Positions 1 through 11,990 of a stretch of 64,000 nt of DNA are shown piece by piece. The position numbers were made by a program, and so were the translations under genes. Every line of letters starts with the position of its first letter. Positions within the stretch are counted from its first letter, which is position 1. The notes below the pieces were generated by a model. That model worked only from the letters and a program-made list of their open reading frames with translations, was not told where the DNA came from and did not search any database. Source of the stretch: Liolophura sinensis (Eukaryota; Mollusca; Polyplacophora; Chitonida; Chitonidae); the NCBI RefSeq assembly GCF_032854445.1, contig NC_088298.1:21787295-21851294 (forward strand). The letters are read 5' to 3'.

Positions 1-1151
1 ATGACAAACATTACAGACTTAATTAGGGTGTAAATTACAAACAAGTTAGATTCATGAAACCTGGCTAGTAGGATCATTAGAGTCGGAAAACAGTTATACG
101 ATATAAACCACAAATTGTTGTGTTAATTCTTATATAAGGTCAAGTTTGCTATAAAATCACTTGGCATTAAGTCAACAACTAGTTATTAGGGCAACCAAGC
201 CTCACTAAAAACCTCGCTACAACAACAAAAAAAACTTGAACAGTGCCAAAAATAGAGAAATAATGAATAATTCAATTCTGGTTAAAAGTCTGGTTCATGA
301 ATACTATCTTTCATAAATAACTCCGGAGAAACGACAACGTGTTGGAATTTCCCAATACACGATCGATGCCGTTGTTTTATGAGTAATACAAATAGACTTG
401 AGAATGGCACATATTTGCGCGGTGAATTGGCTTCAATGTGTGGTATATGGGACAGTGAATTATTGTGAAATATAGCAAAAAAAAAACCAGCACATCTCGC
501 ACACAATTGTGGTTGTACAAAGTTCGCAGTGAGATAGAAGAGATCAAATCCATTAAAAACATGTATCTGTGAGTAGGGGCAGAAAAAAAAAACAAAGAAA
601 AAAAATATAACCCACCCGGTATTATTGATGAGCTGTTAATCCGAGCCCAAGGAGAATACCCGGACGAAACGCTTCAATTGGTTTTTCACGACAACTCTCG
701 CCTCGTACAAATATTTACAGCCATTTAATTCTGTGGTGCGTTTGTTGTCAGTGCTCAAAACAAAAAAAACGGTCCATGAGGCACTCAGCATTGCTTGACA
801 GCTCATCTTTGGCGACGTGTTTCGCCCTGCGAGTTTTAATATCGGAGGGTGTTACGTTTCCGAGTCAGAGCAAACAGTTGTGACTATCTCTGAGTCGGAC
901 GTCTGACCACCACGAACATATACGACCAAGCCCTAGGGAAAATATACGTGTGTGATGTTTGTATAGCATTATGTACTCGAAACGATAATGGACACTCTAC
1001 CTCAGTTTAACAACAGACCCCAATGGCAAATGTTTCAATGCCATTAAAAGCACAAAAACGTAAAATCTGCGATCTTGGAATTTTCTTAATAGCCATGTTG
1101 TGAACAGCGCAATAAGTATATAGTGCTAGTAGGTTTGAAGGTAACTAGGGT
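1..1151. other. No gene recognised; CpG-richer patch at about 600-960
   Basis: AT-rich sequence with poly-A runs. The patch at 600-960 has more CG dinucleotides than its flanks but no convincing exon or promoter pattern. Confidence 0.5.
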
Positions 1152-1425
1152 GTAATTTATTTACTTATTTATTTATTTAATTTGTTGTTTAACATTATAC
1201 TCAAGAAATTTTCTCTCACATGATGGCGATCAGCTTTATGGGTGGAAAATCGGAGTGCCTCCCATAAACCACCAACCTTTGGCAAGTTGTTGACGAACTT
1301 GTCCACATGTGACATACCAATACGCCACACTTATAACATAGGTGGCATTAGGGCAATTGGTCTTCAATGGTTAGTAATACAGCTAAGTTACAGGCATGCC
1401 AGTTCTGTTAACTATAAATTCAGGC
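1152..1425 (-). mobile_element. Diverged SINE, family B
   Basis: It opens with (TTTA)n and TTTAACATTATACTCAAGAA. It continues CATGATGGCGATCAGC and TTTATGGGTGGAAAATCGG, then CACATGTGACATACCAATACG. This is the minus-strand image of a SINE tail related to, but distinct from, the main family in this window. Ends are approximate. Confidence 0.6.
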
Positions 1426-2149
1426 CCCACAACAAGTATACTGCTTCTCAAAGTTTCCTTTTAGATCTGCATGACGTCTTCAGCATACTATTAGAGTGAG
1501 GCAGCACAATCAATTTAATGAGATATAAAATTTTAAACAATAAAGAACATTTGATAATCTATGTACACATGTATCTTTAAATTTAGCGTTAATGTAACGT
1601 TAACAAAGACGTATAGAATGTGGATCAATTTACCCCTACCTTGGGGTCTACCTGACCATATAATTAAGTAGTCAACGATGCTTTTAGCTGTTTCAACATT
1701 GTAACATTCGTTGAATACCATTTCGTTATCTGACACTTGCAAGGTTGGTTTATATCACTTTGCTTTCTTCACCCAAAAAAGTGACCCTCATTGCATAATT
1801 ACCTGAAAAGTTCTCGAAGATGGTGTTACACAACTATCCAATAAATAAATAAATGTAGAAGTCAATATGAAAATGTCGTAACATATATATCTCCACATTT
1901 GAACTGCATTTTGGGCGAAAGTTGTGGATATTTCAGACTGAAATCAAAAATATAATGGTCTTTAAGATTCTTTAGTATACATATATCCCACCATTTCAAA
2001 CCATTTAGACAAAATCTGATTTTGATAACTACATACCTATAACAGTCAGCTGATATCAAAAAACAGAATATCATTTGTGATATCATTACACATAACACAG
2101 CACAACCAGTATTTATCAACTCGACCAAACATTCGATCATCACTGATGG

Positions 2150-2216
2150 TGATTTCACCCGGTGAATATCACTATCAGATAAGTACGACGCTAAACCGCA
2201 AGCATTCATTCATTTC
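2150..2216 (+). mobile_element. SINE-tail fragment with a CATTCA end
   Basis: AAGTACGACGCTAAACCGC followed by CATTCATTCATTTC matches the tail found at 2902-2964. The body is missing or too diverged to see. Confidence 0.5.
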
Positions 2217-2658
2217 ATCACGATCAGACAGTGTTATGTTTCAGTCTGGACAAACACTGTAACTATGGTGGATTTTGGGAATGCCGTGTAATTGTAGACG
2301 AACTCTAGGAAAATGTAGATGGCGCAGTACTTCCATCACATTACCAATAATAAACACCACCCCAGCAGAGCAAATGAATACACAGTCTGTCTGCCACATG
2401 GAGTACCTGAGAGACAACATTATAATGGACCCAATCCCTAATGTGTCAGGGTTACCCCAAACTGTGGTTTCGAGATCAATTTACCTGTGTCTGTTTCTCC
2501 ATATTTCGAATATATTGCTTTTCACATAAAGTCTGACTTTTTGCAAGTGACACAGTTTTTCATCACTCCGTACAAAATCAATAATGCGCATAATTAAGGT
2601 GCATGAGGCAACAATATTATTTTGATAGACTATACATAATCAAAATTTAGTAAGGGTG

Positions 2659-3118
2659 AATAGGGGAGTTTCAAGTACATTGTAGCTCTTTTGTCGTGAA
2701 AGGTAAGAACAGTAACACTGTACTAGTTATGTGACATGAAAAATGTATGGTAACTTTTGTTGACATTAATTTACCTATCACCTATCTCACTCTTTTCCAG
2801 AGGCACAACTGACAACTCTTTCATTTAGGAACATCTCAAGTTCACAAATGATCAGATTCTCAGTTTTCTCCACTAATCGTCTACTCTAAATGACTTTTAA
2901 TTCGTCGTCATATGACTGAGAGATTGTTAAGTACAACGTTAAACCCCATGCATTCACTCACTCACTAAATGACTTTTAATGACACTTTTTTCAGACGCTC
3001 ATAGTGAATGTGATCAACAACACTTGCCGAAAATTTGTGACAGGTCACCTGATACAGCTGGACTTTTTCTACCTTTATCTATGACAGTTCATCAGTTCGA
3101 ACACGAAACTCTCCTATT
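2659..3118 (+). mobile_element. Long-TIR MITE-like element, copy 1 (split by a SINE tail)
   Basis: The left edge AATAGGGGAGTTTC mirrors the right edge GAAACTCTCCTATT. The similarity continues inward for about 80 bases as an imperfect terminal inverted repeat. The inside matches the copies at 9457-9820 and 33271-33640, for example CAAGTTCACAAATGATCAGATTC. There is no coding capacity. Minus the nested insertion the length is about 381 bases, close to the other two. Confidence 0.75.
2902..2964 (+). mobile_element. SINE-tail insertion with a 16-bp target-site duplication
   Basis: Sixty-three bases ending in CATTCACTCACTCA are flanked by CTAAATGACTTTTAAT on both sides (2886-2901 and 2965-2980, perfect). 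It is a 5'-truncated tail of a SINE family whose ends carry AAGTACAACGTTAAACCCC. The host element at 2659-3118 must be older. Confidence 0.85.
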
Positions 3119-3744
3119 AAGTACATGCCGTCAACTCCACCAATTGATGAGTATACACTGGGTAATGGGCAACTCATAAAACCCCTTCCCGCCTGCATCA
3201 AGACGGTCCAAAACTGTGAACTCATTTGTTCTTTCCTTTATTACGTCACATTTATCTATGTATTGTGTGCTCATTGAACATTCATGTAGTACACACGCAC
3301 TGCAACGCCACGGAAGAAAGCTATGCGTTCTGTTGTCATTTCAGCCTTTTGTGTAACTCGTCCTCGAGTCTCCAATTCCAGACATAATAGGCATGTGTAT
3401 GTTGACCTTCATAAATTGTACCTTAATTCCTCAACCTTTTGAAAACCGACAAAGCAACTTTCAGTGCAGTTTTATGCACATTTTAGATTTGATTTTGGAA
3501 ACAAAACTACATTGATTGGATTGGCCAATTTCAGAGCTTCATGAAAACTATTATTTTATCTAAGTCAACACAGAATAATGTCTTCAGAATACACTCACAA
3601 ACACACTTTGCAAACAGGCGAAAAGACTGAAGAATTACACAGGCTTGGCTAAAGCTAACGTCGCATACGCTGAGCAGTACTGAATCTCCCTACTCCAGCA
3701 CATAAATTCTAAGAAAAATAAACTGGCTTAATATATACATCAGA

Positions 3745-3822
3745 CTAAAGATTAAGAACCTGCTGCTTCCACCTCACATTTTCTTTTTCATCACTGTGAT
3801 CTTCACTATCCAAATATTCCAT
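3745..3822 (-). CDS. Candidate terminal or internal coding exon of an unidentified minus-strand gene
   Basis: After an acceptor reading CAACTTTGTAG on the minus strand, a phase-0 frame reads MEYLDSEDHSDEKENV then RWKQQVLNL and a TAG stop at 3745-3747. A GTGAGG donor after the KEN codons could shorten it to an internal exon. The composition is strongly acidic, like the 8470-8563 candidate, and the phases join without interruption. No family is recognised. Confidence 0.3.
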   Translation of the reverse strand: MEYLDSEDHSDEKENVRWKQQVLNL

Positions 3823-5442
3823 CTACAAAGTTGATGATATCTGATAATCAGCCATCTTTCATCTGCCTAGCTTAATTAGTAGGTGCTACAGGCTGAATAA
3901 AAAAAAGAGATGAAATGAAAAAAATGACAAACATATTACATTATTGGTGCTGCCATTCTCTGTAAAAAAAATTCAAGCACATTTTAAATGCTCAAATATA
4001 TCTATTTAAGAAGGAAAACACATTTTGGTGTTCGGGGGGGGGGGATTTCATGTCTACTTTCACATGATCAAGAAAAAACTAAGTATCTTACCACTTAAAA
4101 ACTGGGTCTTCTTGTTTGAATTCCTTGTTTTTCTTTTAGAAACTTTCTTCTTGGCAAACAAACATATATTGCCCTTCCTAGGATAATTTACTGATAAAAT
4201 ACAAATATCCAGACAAACACAAAAGCAAAATTTTTGACAGGTAATTGAGGGCCTGAAAGAAGAAGCTTTAAAAATATGTCGTTTTTTTATTCTAATTTTT
4301 TCCTGGAAGTATATTACCTCAGGAAATTCGAAGCAAAACAAAAAAATTTTACTTTTCAATGAGAAAAAAACTAGAAACAGAACAGAAATGTCACCACCTA
4401 AACACACGTAAAAGGAGCTTTAAGTAGCTATACACCCATAAAGCCTAAAGGAAATATTTGCCCGTTACCACTGGATGAATTCCATTGGCAATGTGTAGAT
4501 CACTGATCCAAACCACACTGACTTTTTTTTTTCTTCTTTACTTTTTTTTCTTCTTGTAGCGCTTTGCTAACTATGGCGCACAGTGCACAAACACGCACAG
4601 CCTTTGGTACAACACCCACAAATCCACCCTGAACATTTTTCCCTTTTGTTGAATCATTAACGATCGTTTCTTTTCATCCTCGCAAAACAGTCGCATGGTA
4701 TTTCCCAGAAGCCCTCGAAACAACAATAACCGTTTCCTTTGTTGTCTCGCGAGGTCTGAAAAGCCAATACCAATCAGGCACGTCTTGATAGCCCACAATT
4801 ACTGTTGTTCAATAAAAAGTTCGCTGCATCGCAAAAAAAAAAAGGAAAGGATTCAATATGAGATTCCAATGAGCCAGACAAGAAAAAAAAAAAAACAAAA
4901 AACAAATATCCCTACATAAGAAGCAGAAGTTGTTTATGAGCCAGAATACCTCACTTGAACCCTTTCATTTCATAGATATCGTAATTTATTGTCAGTGAAT
5001 TTCTTTTAACAATGGACACTTACTGAAAACTGCACACACGCTTCACAAATATTATCAAAATGACATACAGCTGTAATCTTTGTTCAAGTTATTCTTTTCA
5101 GAATCTTTAAACAGCAAAATATCACTGAACTCAAAATGGAAACGATAAATGGTACTCATAGAAATGCTGTTGTATGAAAGGATGAGAAAAACATATAAAC
5201 GACATTTTAGGTTCAGATATAACAACAATGTGCACAAAAAAATTGCAACAGCTGCGACATCACATAATAAGCGCATCATCTGGAACTACACGCCTCCTCG
5301 TTAAGCAAATACTGATTGCATTTCACCTAAAGTTTACCATTTTTGAAATGATGCAAATGATTAAATGATGATTCCGAGTGATTCATCCACTTTAATATTC
5401 TAATCAGATAACTTCAGTGTTGGCATCAAATGTCTTTGAAGA

Positions 5443-5444
<2 letters not shown>
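3823..5444. other. No gene recognised; poly-purine and poly-T runs
   Basis: Low-complexity A and T runs and an 11-G tract at 4034. The block at 4560-4830 is more GC-balanced; the frames through it on either strand show no known motif. Confidence 0.5.

Positions 5445-5497
<53 letters not shown>
5445..5497. repeat. (TA)n microsatellite
   Basis: About 26 TA dinucleotides without interruption, ending just before a SINE copy. Confidence 0.97.
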
Positions 5498-5498
<1 letters not shown>

Positions 5499-5507
5499 AA
5501 GCTTTTT

Positions 5508-5814
5508 GGGCCTCCGTGGCTCAGTTGGTTAGCGCACTAGCACAGCATAAAGACCCAGGAGCCTCTCACCAATGCGATCACTGTGAGTTTAAGTCCAGCT
5601 CATGTTGGCTTCCTCTCCGGCCGTATGTGGGAAGGTCTGTCAGCACCTTGCGGATGGGCGTGGGTTCCCCCAGGCACTGTCCAGTTTCCTCCCACTATAT
5701 TGTGGTCCATGTAAAAAGACAGGATGTCCAAAAATTGATCAATTAACAGACAGACCTGGGTGATCTACCAAGCTGCTTGTCTTGGCTACGTGTGAAACAA
5801 AATCAAATAAATAA
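5508..5814 (+). mobile_element. tRNA-derived SINE, full-length head, aberrant tail
   Basis: The head GGCCTCCGTGGCTCAGTTGG carries an A-box-like element, and GTGAGTTTAAGTCCAGCTC resembles a B box. The body matches the main SINE family to TTTCCTCCCACTATATTG. The normal tail (CCGTCGTATAAGTGAAATAT...) is then replaced by about 90 other bases before (AAATA)n. Confidence 0.85.
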
Positions 5815-7330
5815 ATTGCAGTTTTCTATAAAATAATATTTATTTCAACTGACAAATCATAATAGTTGTGGGCTTATTAGGAACACTGCAATCTAAAACT
5901 GGGTTTACAAATTACACAGTCTTAAATCTTAATGTAAACAAATAGTCTCCACTAATCTGAAATAGTACCTGATATTACAATCATAAAATTTTAATGCCCA
6001 GAAAAAATGCAAAGCTAGTTGGCCTGGATTTTAGTATTACTCAAAAACCAATTACAGGAGAGAAAAAAGTCCCTAAAACCCCGGCACTTTAAAAAGGTAG
6101 AGGTTACTTATTCAGTTGAAGATCAATTAATTTCCCAGTGACCTGTTTTCTTAATCGTGTTCTGTTTTCTTTTTTCAGTTATTTTACACAAATGCCGCCA
6201 GAAAAATAGAACACTGCACTCTAAAGCAGTTGACCGATTTTCATTTTCTGACACCCAATAAAAAGAGATTTCGATGTAGGCCTACGCAACTTCACAAGCT
6301 GTCAAAGAAACTCTTGAAAAAAAATATATAAAGACTCACTTTATCTGAGTATCAGCAACCCCTATAAAAATATCCAGATGAAAATGCATTCTTCATCAAT
6401 TTTCTTTTTTTTTTTTATTTTATTTCTACTTCAATCTCTACTACACATAGTACGTTCTGACAAACACTAACCAATCAAGCGTGCAAGCTCAGTGAAATTA
6501 CCGCGGGTCGATCCTTATGGCGGTTTGCGTGTTTTGTTAGCATTACTTTTCATGGGACAATGACTCCAGTATGCAAATAGAATCTCTAAGGTATATATAC
6601 GCAATAAAAACAGAGGTGATTGGTCCAGCTAGGATCATTCTCCCTCATTAAATAATGTGCCTGATTAATGAATGTGACAACATGCATAGTCGTCATTTTG
6701 ATAATAATCCTTACAACCAAAGTGTGCATGGTTGCGAAAAAAAAAAAAAAAAAATATTCCCCGGTGAAAAAAATTAATTAATTTGTCCCTCTAATTGTCA
6801 GTTTGACTACAAAGCCATATTGACTAAGTCATCATAATGCGCTGTCGCCATGGTTACAACATACGACGTTTGATCAGGATATAACTGTAGTGGTTAGTCC
6901 TTTTATTCGCTTGGTGAGTTTTGGGTGTCAGATTTAATGCTGGAAATTACAAACCAGAGAACCAACTGGAACCAATCAATCCCATATATCCAGTATCAAT
7001 CAAAGTGATCATACATGTGAAAGTGACTTCTAACCACTAACGCACAAAAGCAATTTTTTTTGTGTGTGTGTGTTTGTGAGCCAACAAAAGCAGCTATTTT
7101 TTTATAGCAATAAAGAGAGCCTCAGGAGATTATTCTGAGCATTAATTAATTTCCTTTTTTTATCTATACGTTCACTTGACAGAGGTGAAAAGCTGTACTA
7201 AGGTAGTCAAGCTTTCGGACAGGTAAATTCAAAGTTGTGGACACAGCCTAAAGAAAACCATGTGACTTTTTACAAATTGACTTTTTACACATGACAAATT
7301 AATAAAAATTCCAGATTATTAATTTTTTTA
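5815..7330. other. No gene recognised
   Basis: Intron-like AT-rich sequence with small homopolymer runs (for example poly-A at 6738). No repeat family shared with the rest of the window was noticed. Confidence 0.5.
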
Positions 7331-7602
7331 TGGGCCCTTCGTGGTCAAGGGGGTTAGCGTGACAGTGTGACAACATGACCCAGGACCAATGCGGTCACTG
7401 TGAGTTCAAGTCCAGCTCATGCTGGCTTCCTCTCCAGGCGTAAGTGAGATTAAGGTCTGCCAGCAATTTGCAGATGGTCGTGGGTTTCCCACTTGTTCTT
7501 TCCGGTTTCCTCCAACCATAATGCTGGCTGCCGTGGTATAAGTGAAATATTCCTGAGAACTGCGAAAGAAGTACACCAATCAAATAAATAAATAAATGAA
7601 TT
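7331..7602 (+). mobile_element. tRNA-derived SINE, full length, diverged
   Basis: It runs from GGGCCCTTCGTGGTCAAGGG through GAGTTCAAGTCCAGCTCATG and CACCAATCAAATAAATAAAT. The tRNA-like head has several substitutions. Confidence 0.87.
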
Positions 7603-8469
7603 GTTACTTGGCATATATACTACATTTTGGCATCGCAGTGTAGAACAAATGTTTCATCCCTTCAATGAGTCATTAACTCACAGGCTGGGGAACCATAAGG
7701 TGAATTGTACTTGTATATGCATGCTTGAATCCATTTTTTACTAAATAAAACTCAGTGGGCAAAATTTAATGTTTTGAGTCAAACTCATCAAAATGTTTTC
7801 AATCCAAAGAAAAAAATTTTTTTCTCTTCATGCCTTTCACATGTCTGATATAGCAGGGTATATGTCCCTTCACAGTATTTTACCCAACCATTATTTTTTT
7901 TTTTCTTGCAAGTTAACATTTAGGGAGGGGGGGGGGGGGGGTTCTTGGGTATGGTTTTTCATTGAATTTTCGTGATTAAGCTGTTTATCCAATGAAAAGG
8001 CAGAATATATGTTCACTGAGAGAGCCCTATTACACATGCACATCAGGTTTTAAGCTAGTCATCTTAGAATAAGGAAAATTTCAACCACCAAGACCATGAG
8101 CTGATCGATGGTCGTAACTATGGATTGCTCTCAGGTGATTCAGTGCTGACTTCATCTGATATAAAGGTCATGGGTTCAACACCTGAAGAGATCACAGCTC
8201 CAAAATTTTGACATGTAAATCTGCGCTTACAATGATCAACAGTGAAATTAACAAAATGAAAGACTGTTGTTCTTTTTCAAAAAAGCCTCTGATTTTACTA
8301 CCATCATTTAATCTTAGATTTCATGACCTTCATAAAGTTTCAATGGAAGGTGAAACCTTAAACCACACAAACACATCACCATATTAGTTGACATGCCATC
8401 CTTATTCCCATACTTTAAGAAACAACCCTCTAAACTGGTCAATTAGAAGTTAGCACATTCAAAATTTAC
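7603..8469. other. No gene recognised; 15-G tract at 7927
   Basis: AT-rich sequence. The only structure seen is the G tract and poly-T just before it. Confidence 0.5.
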
Positions 8470-8563
8470 CTCCATAGCCAAACAATTATCATTGACTTCT
8501 AAATCATAGTCTAGGCTGCTCTCTTGCGCACAGATAAGTCTTCCTGCATCCAATGTATTTGGT
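8470..8563 (-). CDS. Candidate internal coding exon of an unidentified minus-strand gene
   Basis: On the minus strand, 94 bases lie between a strong acceptor (CCTGTTTCCCACAG) and a donor (GGAG|GTAAAT). Only one frame is open: one base completing the previous codon, then 31 codons reading PNTLDAGRLICAQESSLD followed by YDLEVNDNCLAME. It ends in phase 0, which matches the phase-0 start of the candidate exon at 3745-3822. The peptide is acidic and soluble-looking with no known motif. It lies within the presumed Elk intron 1; its entry phase does not match the Elk exon, so it is not the next Elk exon. It could be a nested gene or a chance open frame. Confidence 0.35.
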
Positions 8564-9456
8564 CTGTGGGAAACAGGAAATCGGTATTTTTAAAAAAAAC
8601 TGTCACAGCCTGAAGCACTCTCGAGCACAGTGGACTGAACATATCCTTGCCACATTAACTTAAAAACCTCTTTTTTCCAATCTAGCTATTATAGCTAACG
8701 GGAACCACAACAGCCCTTCTGATACCGCAACATAATCTGGCAAATATGCGTCATAAAGCTCTCGGAGGATTAGACGCTCTTCGACTAACGCGATTCGGCT
8801 CAGATAAACCTCCGGTCCGCATAACCTTCAGGAGACAGAGGTGCGGTACACCGCGACAGAGACGGATTAAATTCACACCTGCAAACAAATAAGCTACGAT
8901 ACCGGTGCACATCAGATGTGTCATAATCTTGAGTTCTGCGTACAATGATAGTATCGCGTTTCTTAAACAGTCATTACGATGTTGGGCGCATGACACATTT
9001 GCCTGATGTATGGCATATAATGATTAAGGAATGACCCACTTTCGGCGATAATCGCAGCATCAAATTGCATAAACAGCGGGTAGCAGCTGCAGGTAGGTTA
9101 CATGCATGGGGAACAACCTGCACATGTCAATATCATGCATAACTAGCATTTGTTCCCTTAAATTTGATGCCCTAAGCTAAATATGTACAGCACATGCATG
9201 CACAGCTATATGCACACAAATCACCACACTAACAGCTGCCCTACGTGTGTACCAAATTTTTCAAAATTCAGCAATGATGCTGCTTTCCTGGAAGTTAAAT
9301 CACAGGCTTAAACCTGTGAATGTCTGTCCCTTGACCAAGGCCTGAATCTAGCTCTTGTATAGTTATGCGCCTTACTTATATAGCTCTGACGACCATTGCC
9401 ACTGAAAGATCTAAAGATCAATTAAGGCTAACCGCTTAACTGTGATCACAAAAAAC
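8564..9456. other. CpG-richer block at 8740-9010, no gene recognised
   Basis: The block 8740-9010 is rich in CG dinucleotides and holds an 81-codon minus-strand frame with no recognised domain. A GTGTGA donor lies inside it, but its phase does not join the 8470 exon in an open frame. Confidence 0.45.
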
Positions 9457-9820
9457 TATGGAGGGGATTCGAGTTCAAACTCCTCTGGCATCCTAGGTAA
9501 AAACTGCATCATGTGACTGGTGAAAATGTTAGGCACCCTTTGTGGACATTAATTTACTAATCGCATACCTCACCATGTTCCAGAAGCACAAATGCCACCC
9601 TTTTCCCATGGGATCTCTTGAAGTTCACAAACGTTCAGCTGCTCAAATTTTCTCCATTGTTCGTCTAATCTAAATTACTTTTCGGGAACTTTCTTTCATT
9701 TGCCCATATTACAGTAAATGTGATCACTAATAGATGTCTAAGCCATCCCTACAGGTCACATGATACAGAAAGACTTTTTACCTTCAGCCATAAGAGTTCC
9801 AACTAGAAATTTCCCTACTG
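9457..9820 (+). mobile_element. Long-TIR MITE-like element, copy 2
   Basis: The left arm carries GGTAAAAACTGCATCATGTGAC. The right arm carries GTCACATGATACAG then CTTTTTACC, the inverse with a few changes. The interior (TTGTGGACATTAATTTAC, CAAATGCCACCC) aligns with copies 1 and 3. It is non-coding and about 364 bases long. Confidence 0.72.
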
Positions 9821-9868
9821 ATCTGGCATCACCCACAGTAGTCCAAACTCAAAATGTCCGTGCACATC

Positions 9869-9944
9869 TCATTCTTCTGAAGCTAGTAATAATGTGGTCT
9901 CTAAGCTATCAAATTCATCTGACATTTTAACCGGTTCTTTGTTC
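9869..9944 (-). CDS. Candidate last coding exon of an unidentified minus-strand gene
   Basis: A strong acceptor (TAGAATTTTCTTTCAG) on the minus strand is followed by one base and then a frame reading NKEPVKMSDEFDSLETTLLL, ASEE and TGA (9869-9871). The other two frames close quickly. It abuts a MITE-like copy at 9457-9820, which would lie in the 3' UTR. It could be a 3' exon or an alternative end of the same transcript as the 8470 exon, or a chance frame. Confidence 0.25.
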
Positions 9945-10383
9945 CTGAAAGAAAATTCTAATAAAACAATTAAACTAATCAGAATTTTTTTTTTAAAATT
10001 GAAGACGACATTTTGAGTTAATACTTCAAATTGTGAGTGCTGTGAACCATTATAATAATGAGGTGTAATACTTAAGGCTTCACAGGCATTTATGTAGTGT
10101 TTATTCCTATTCCTTGGAGCTAGGATAAATTTTACGATAAAAGTTGCAGATCGGTCAATAAAAGCCCTTACATTCATGCCCGGCACAGCCTATTATTTTA
10201 AGCAATTCACTCAAAAAAAGCAACTGCAAAATACGGCAAGCAATCAATTCCAACTGTCAATAATCATTGCTGATGTCTACAATAAAATACATGAAGAATT
10301 CACAACAAAAAAAGGTCACAAAGTCTTTTTTTTGCCCTCTCTATTTCAAGCAGCATGTCAATGAATAATCCACATTCTGTCAG

Positions 10384-10554
10384 GATGAAAAGGAAATTAC
10401 TTTAAGGAAGATTACAACAAATTTCTTGATAAAAGAGGACATGGTTCCACTTCCTGACATGATTAAGTTTAGTCGGATTCGTGAAGAAGCCTATACACCT
10501 CCAGCTAACACAATTTGTATCACGGAATGTTTAGCAATTCGCGACAAGCTTTAG
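10384..10554 (+). CDS. Coding-like open stretch, possible plus-strand 3' exon or remnant
   Basis: After an acceptor-like CACATTCTGTCAG, a 56-codon frame runs to TAG. It begins DEKEITLRKITTNFLIKED, continues through MVPLPDMIKFSRIREEAY and ends ITECLAIRDKL. Past the stop the same frame stays open for about 30 more codons. The amino-acid mix looks like real protein rather than translated AT-rich noise, but I recognise no family and no upstream exon. Confidence 0.2.
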   Translation, partial: DEKEITLRKITTNFLIKEDMVPLPDMIKFSRIREEAYTPPANTICITECLAIRDKL

Positions 10555-10987
10555 AACCTCGACAACGTACTCAGTGTAACATCAGTAAAGCCTGAATTGA
10601 CCCCAGCAAGGCAGCCACGCATATATTTATCTAAAAATCATTATCAATAAAAGGACGTAAACACAATTCTAGAGAAAAGCTACGTTACAACTGCTATCTG
10701 CATGGCTACACAACTGTAACAATAGTAAGCCTTCTACCAGGCCATGCCAATTTCTGTTTTGTTTTACAAGTCAGCCCTCTTGTGATATCCTCCTACCCAA
10801 TGCATTCCATGCAAACCCAACAGAAATGATCCCCAAAATTCTGTTAAACTTTTTTTTTTTTTGCATGATGGCAATGAGATTTATTTTGCGAGGAAAAAAA
10901 TGCCGGGGAACAAACTCACTCATATGTGGGTGGCTAGACCTGACATTGTGGTGAGAGCTAGTATATGTGCTGTATTTCCCCTTACAG

Positions 10988-11053
10988 TTTGGCCTGTAAA
11001 AATGCACATTTGGCCTGTAAAAATGCACACTTGGCCTGTAAAAATGCACATTC
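10988..11053. repeat. 21-bp tandem repeat, three copies
   Basis: TTGGCCTGTAAAAATGCACA is repeated three times with almost no change. Confidence 0.9.
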
Positions 11054-11059
11054 AGAATC

Positions 11060-11200
11060 ACATAAAGGCCTTAAAATGGTATATTTCATGCCAATTTTTG
11101 TCAGGACTGTCTGATAAGAAATTAATCAAATTTCACAAAAAAAAAAAAAAATTCTTAAGTGGCCAAATAAGGTGGATGTAGAATCAATTAAATACGTCTT
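11060..11200 (+). repeat. Dispersed repeat C, copy 1
   Basis: GTCTGATAAGAAATTAATCAA and AAGTGGCCAAATAAGGTGGA match the corresponding parts of the copies at 20010-20135 and 29085-29212. Confidence 0.5.
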
Positions 11201-11373
11201 CAACAAAAAACTGTATAGAGACAATCTACGTTTCCTACAAATAAGATTACTTTGACTTTTATTTAATTTTTATTTGTACACCCTCAGAAAACTGAAGAAT
11301 AATTTAAAAAATTGAGAAAAGATGCCAAAAGAATGAATGTGCAGATATTCATACAACCTAAGATGTTATATAA

Positions 11374-11990
11374 TCCACACCACAACCACGGGTAACTGGA
11401 ATAAACCACATTTCACAACCACTCCACAACCACGGGTAACTGGAGTACACCACATTTCACAATCACTCCACAACCACGGGTAACTGGAATAAACCACATT
11501 TCACAACCACTCCACAACCACGGGTAACTGGAATACACCACAATTCACATTCACACCACAACCATGGGTAACTGGAATACACCACAATTCACATTCACAC
11601 CACAACCATGGGTAATGGGAATACACCACAATTCACATCCACACCACAACCACGGGTAACTGGAGTACACCACATTTCACATTTACACCACAACCACAGG
11701 TAACTGGAATACACCACAATTCACATTCACACCACAACCATGGGTAACGGGAATACACCACAATTCACATCCACTCCACAACCACGGGTAACTGGAATAC
11801 ACCACATTTCACATTCACACCACAACCACGAGTAACTGGAATACACCACATTTCACATTCACACCACAACCACGGGTAACAGGAATACACCACAATTCAC
11901 ATCCACTCCACAACCACGGGTAACTGGAATACACCACATTTCACAGCCACTCCACAACCACGGATAACACGAATATACATTTCACACGTA
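11374..11990. repeat. 44-bp minisatellite, about 14 copies
   Basis: Each unit combines CCACAACCACGGGTAACTGG with ATACACCACATTTCACA and a variable TTCACA/CCACT end. Substitutions such as CATGGG for CACGGG mark subtypes. The last unit decays at CGGATAACACG. Confidence 0.93.

Noticed and set aside
5417-5746. 109-codon frame starting in the (TA)n tract
   Set aside because: It reads through a microsatellite and a SINE; similar SINE-derived frames occur at 41584, 20552 and 58121.
8751-8996. 81-codon minus-strand frame in a CpG-rich block as first exon of the 8470 transcript
   Set aside because: Joining it through its GTGTGA donor to the 8470 acceptor gives a frame that hits a stop.
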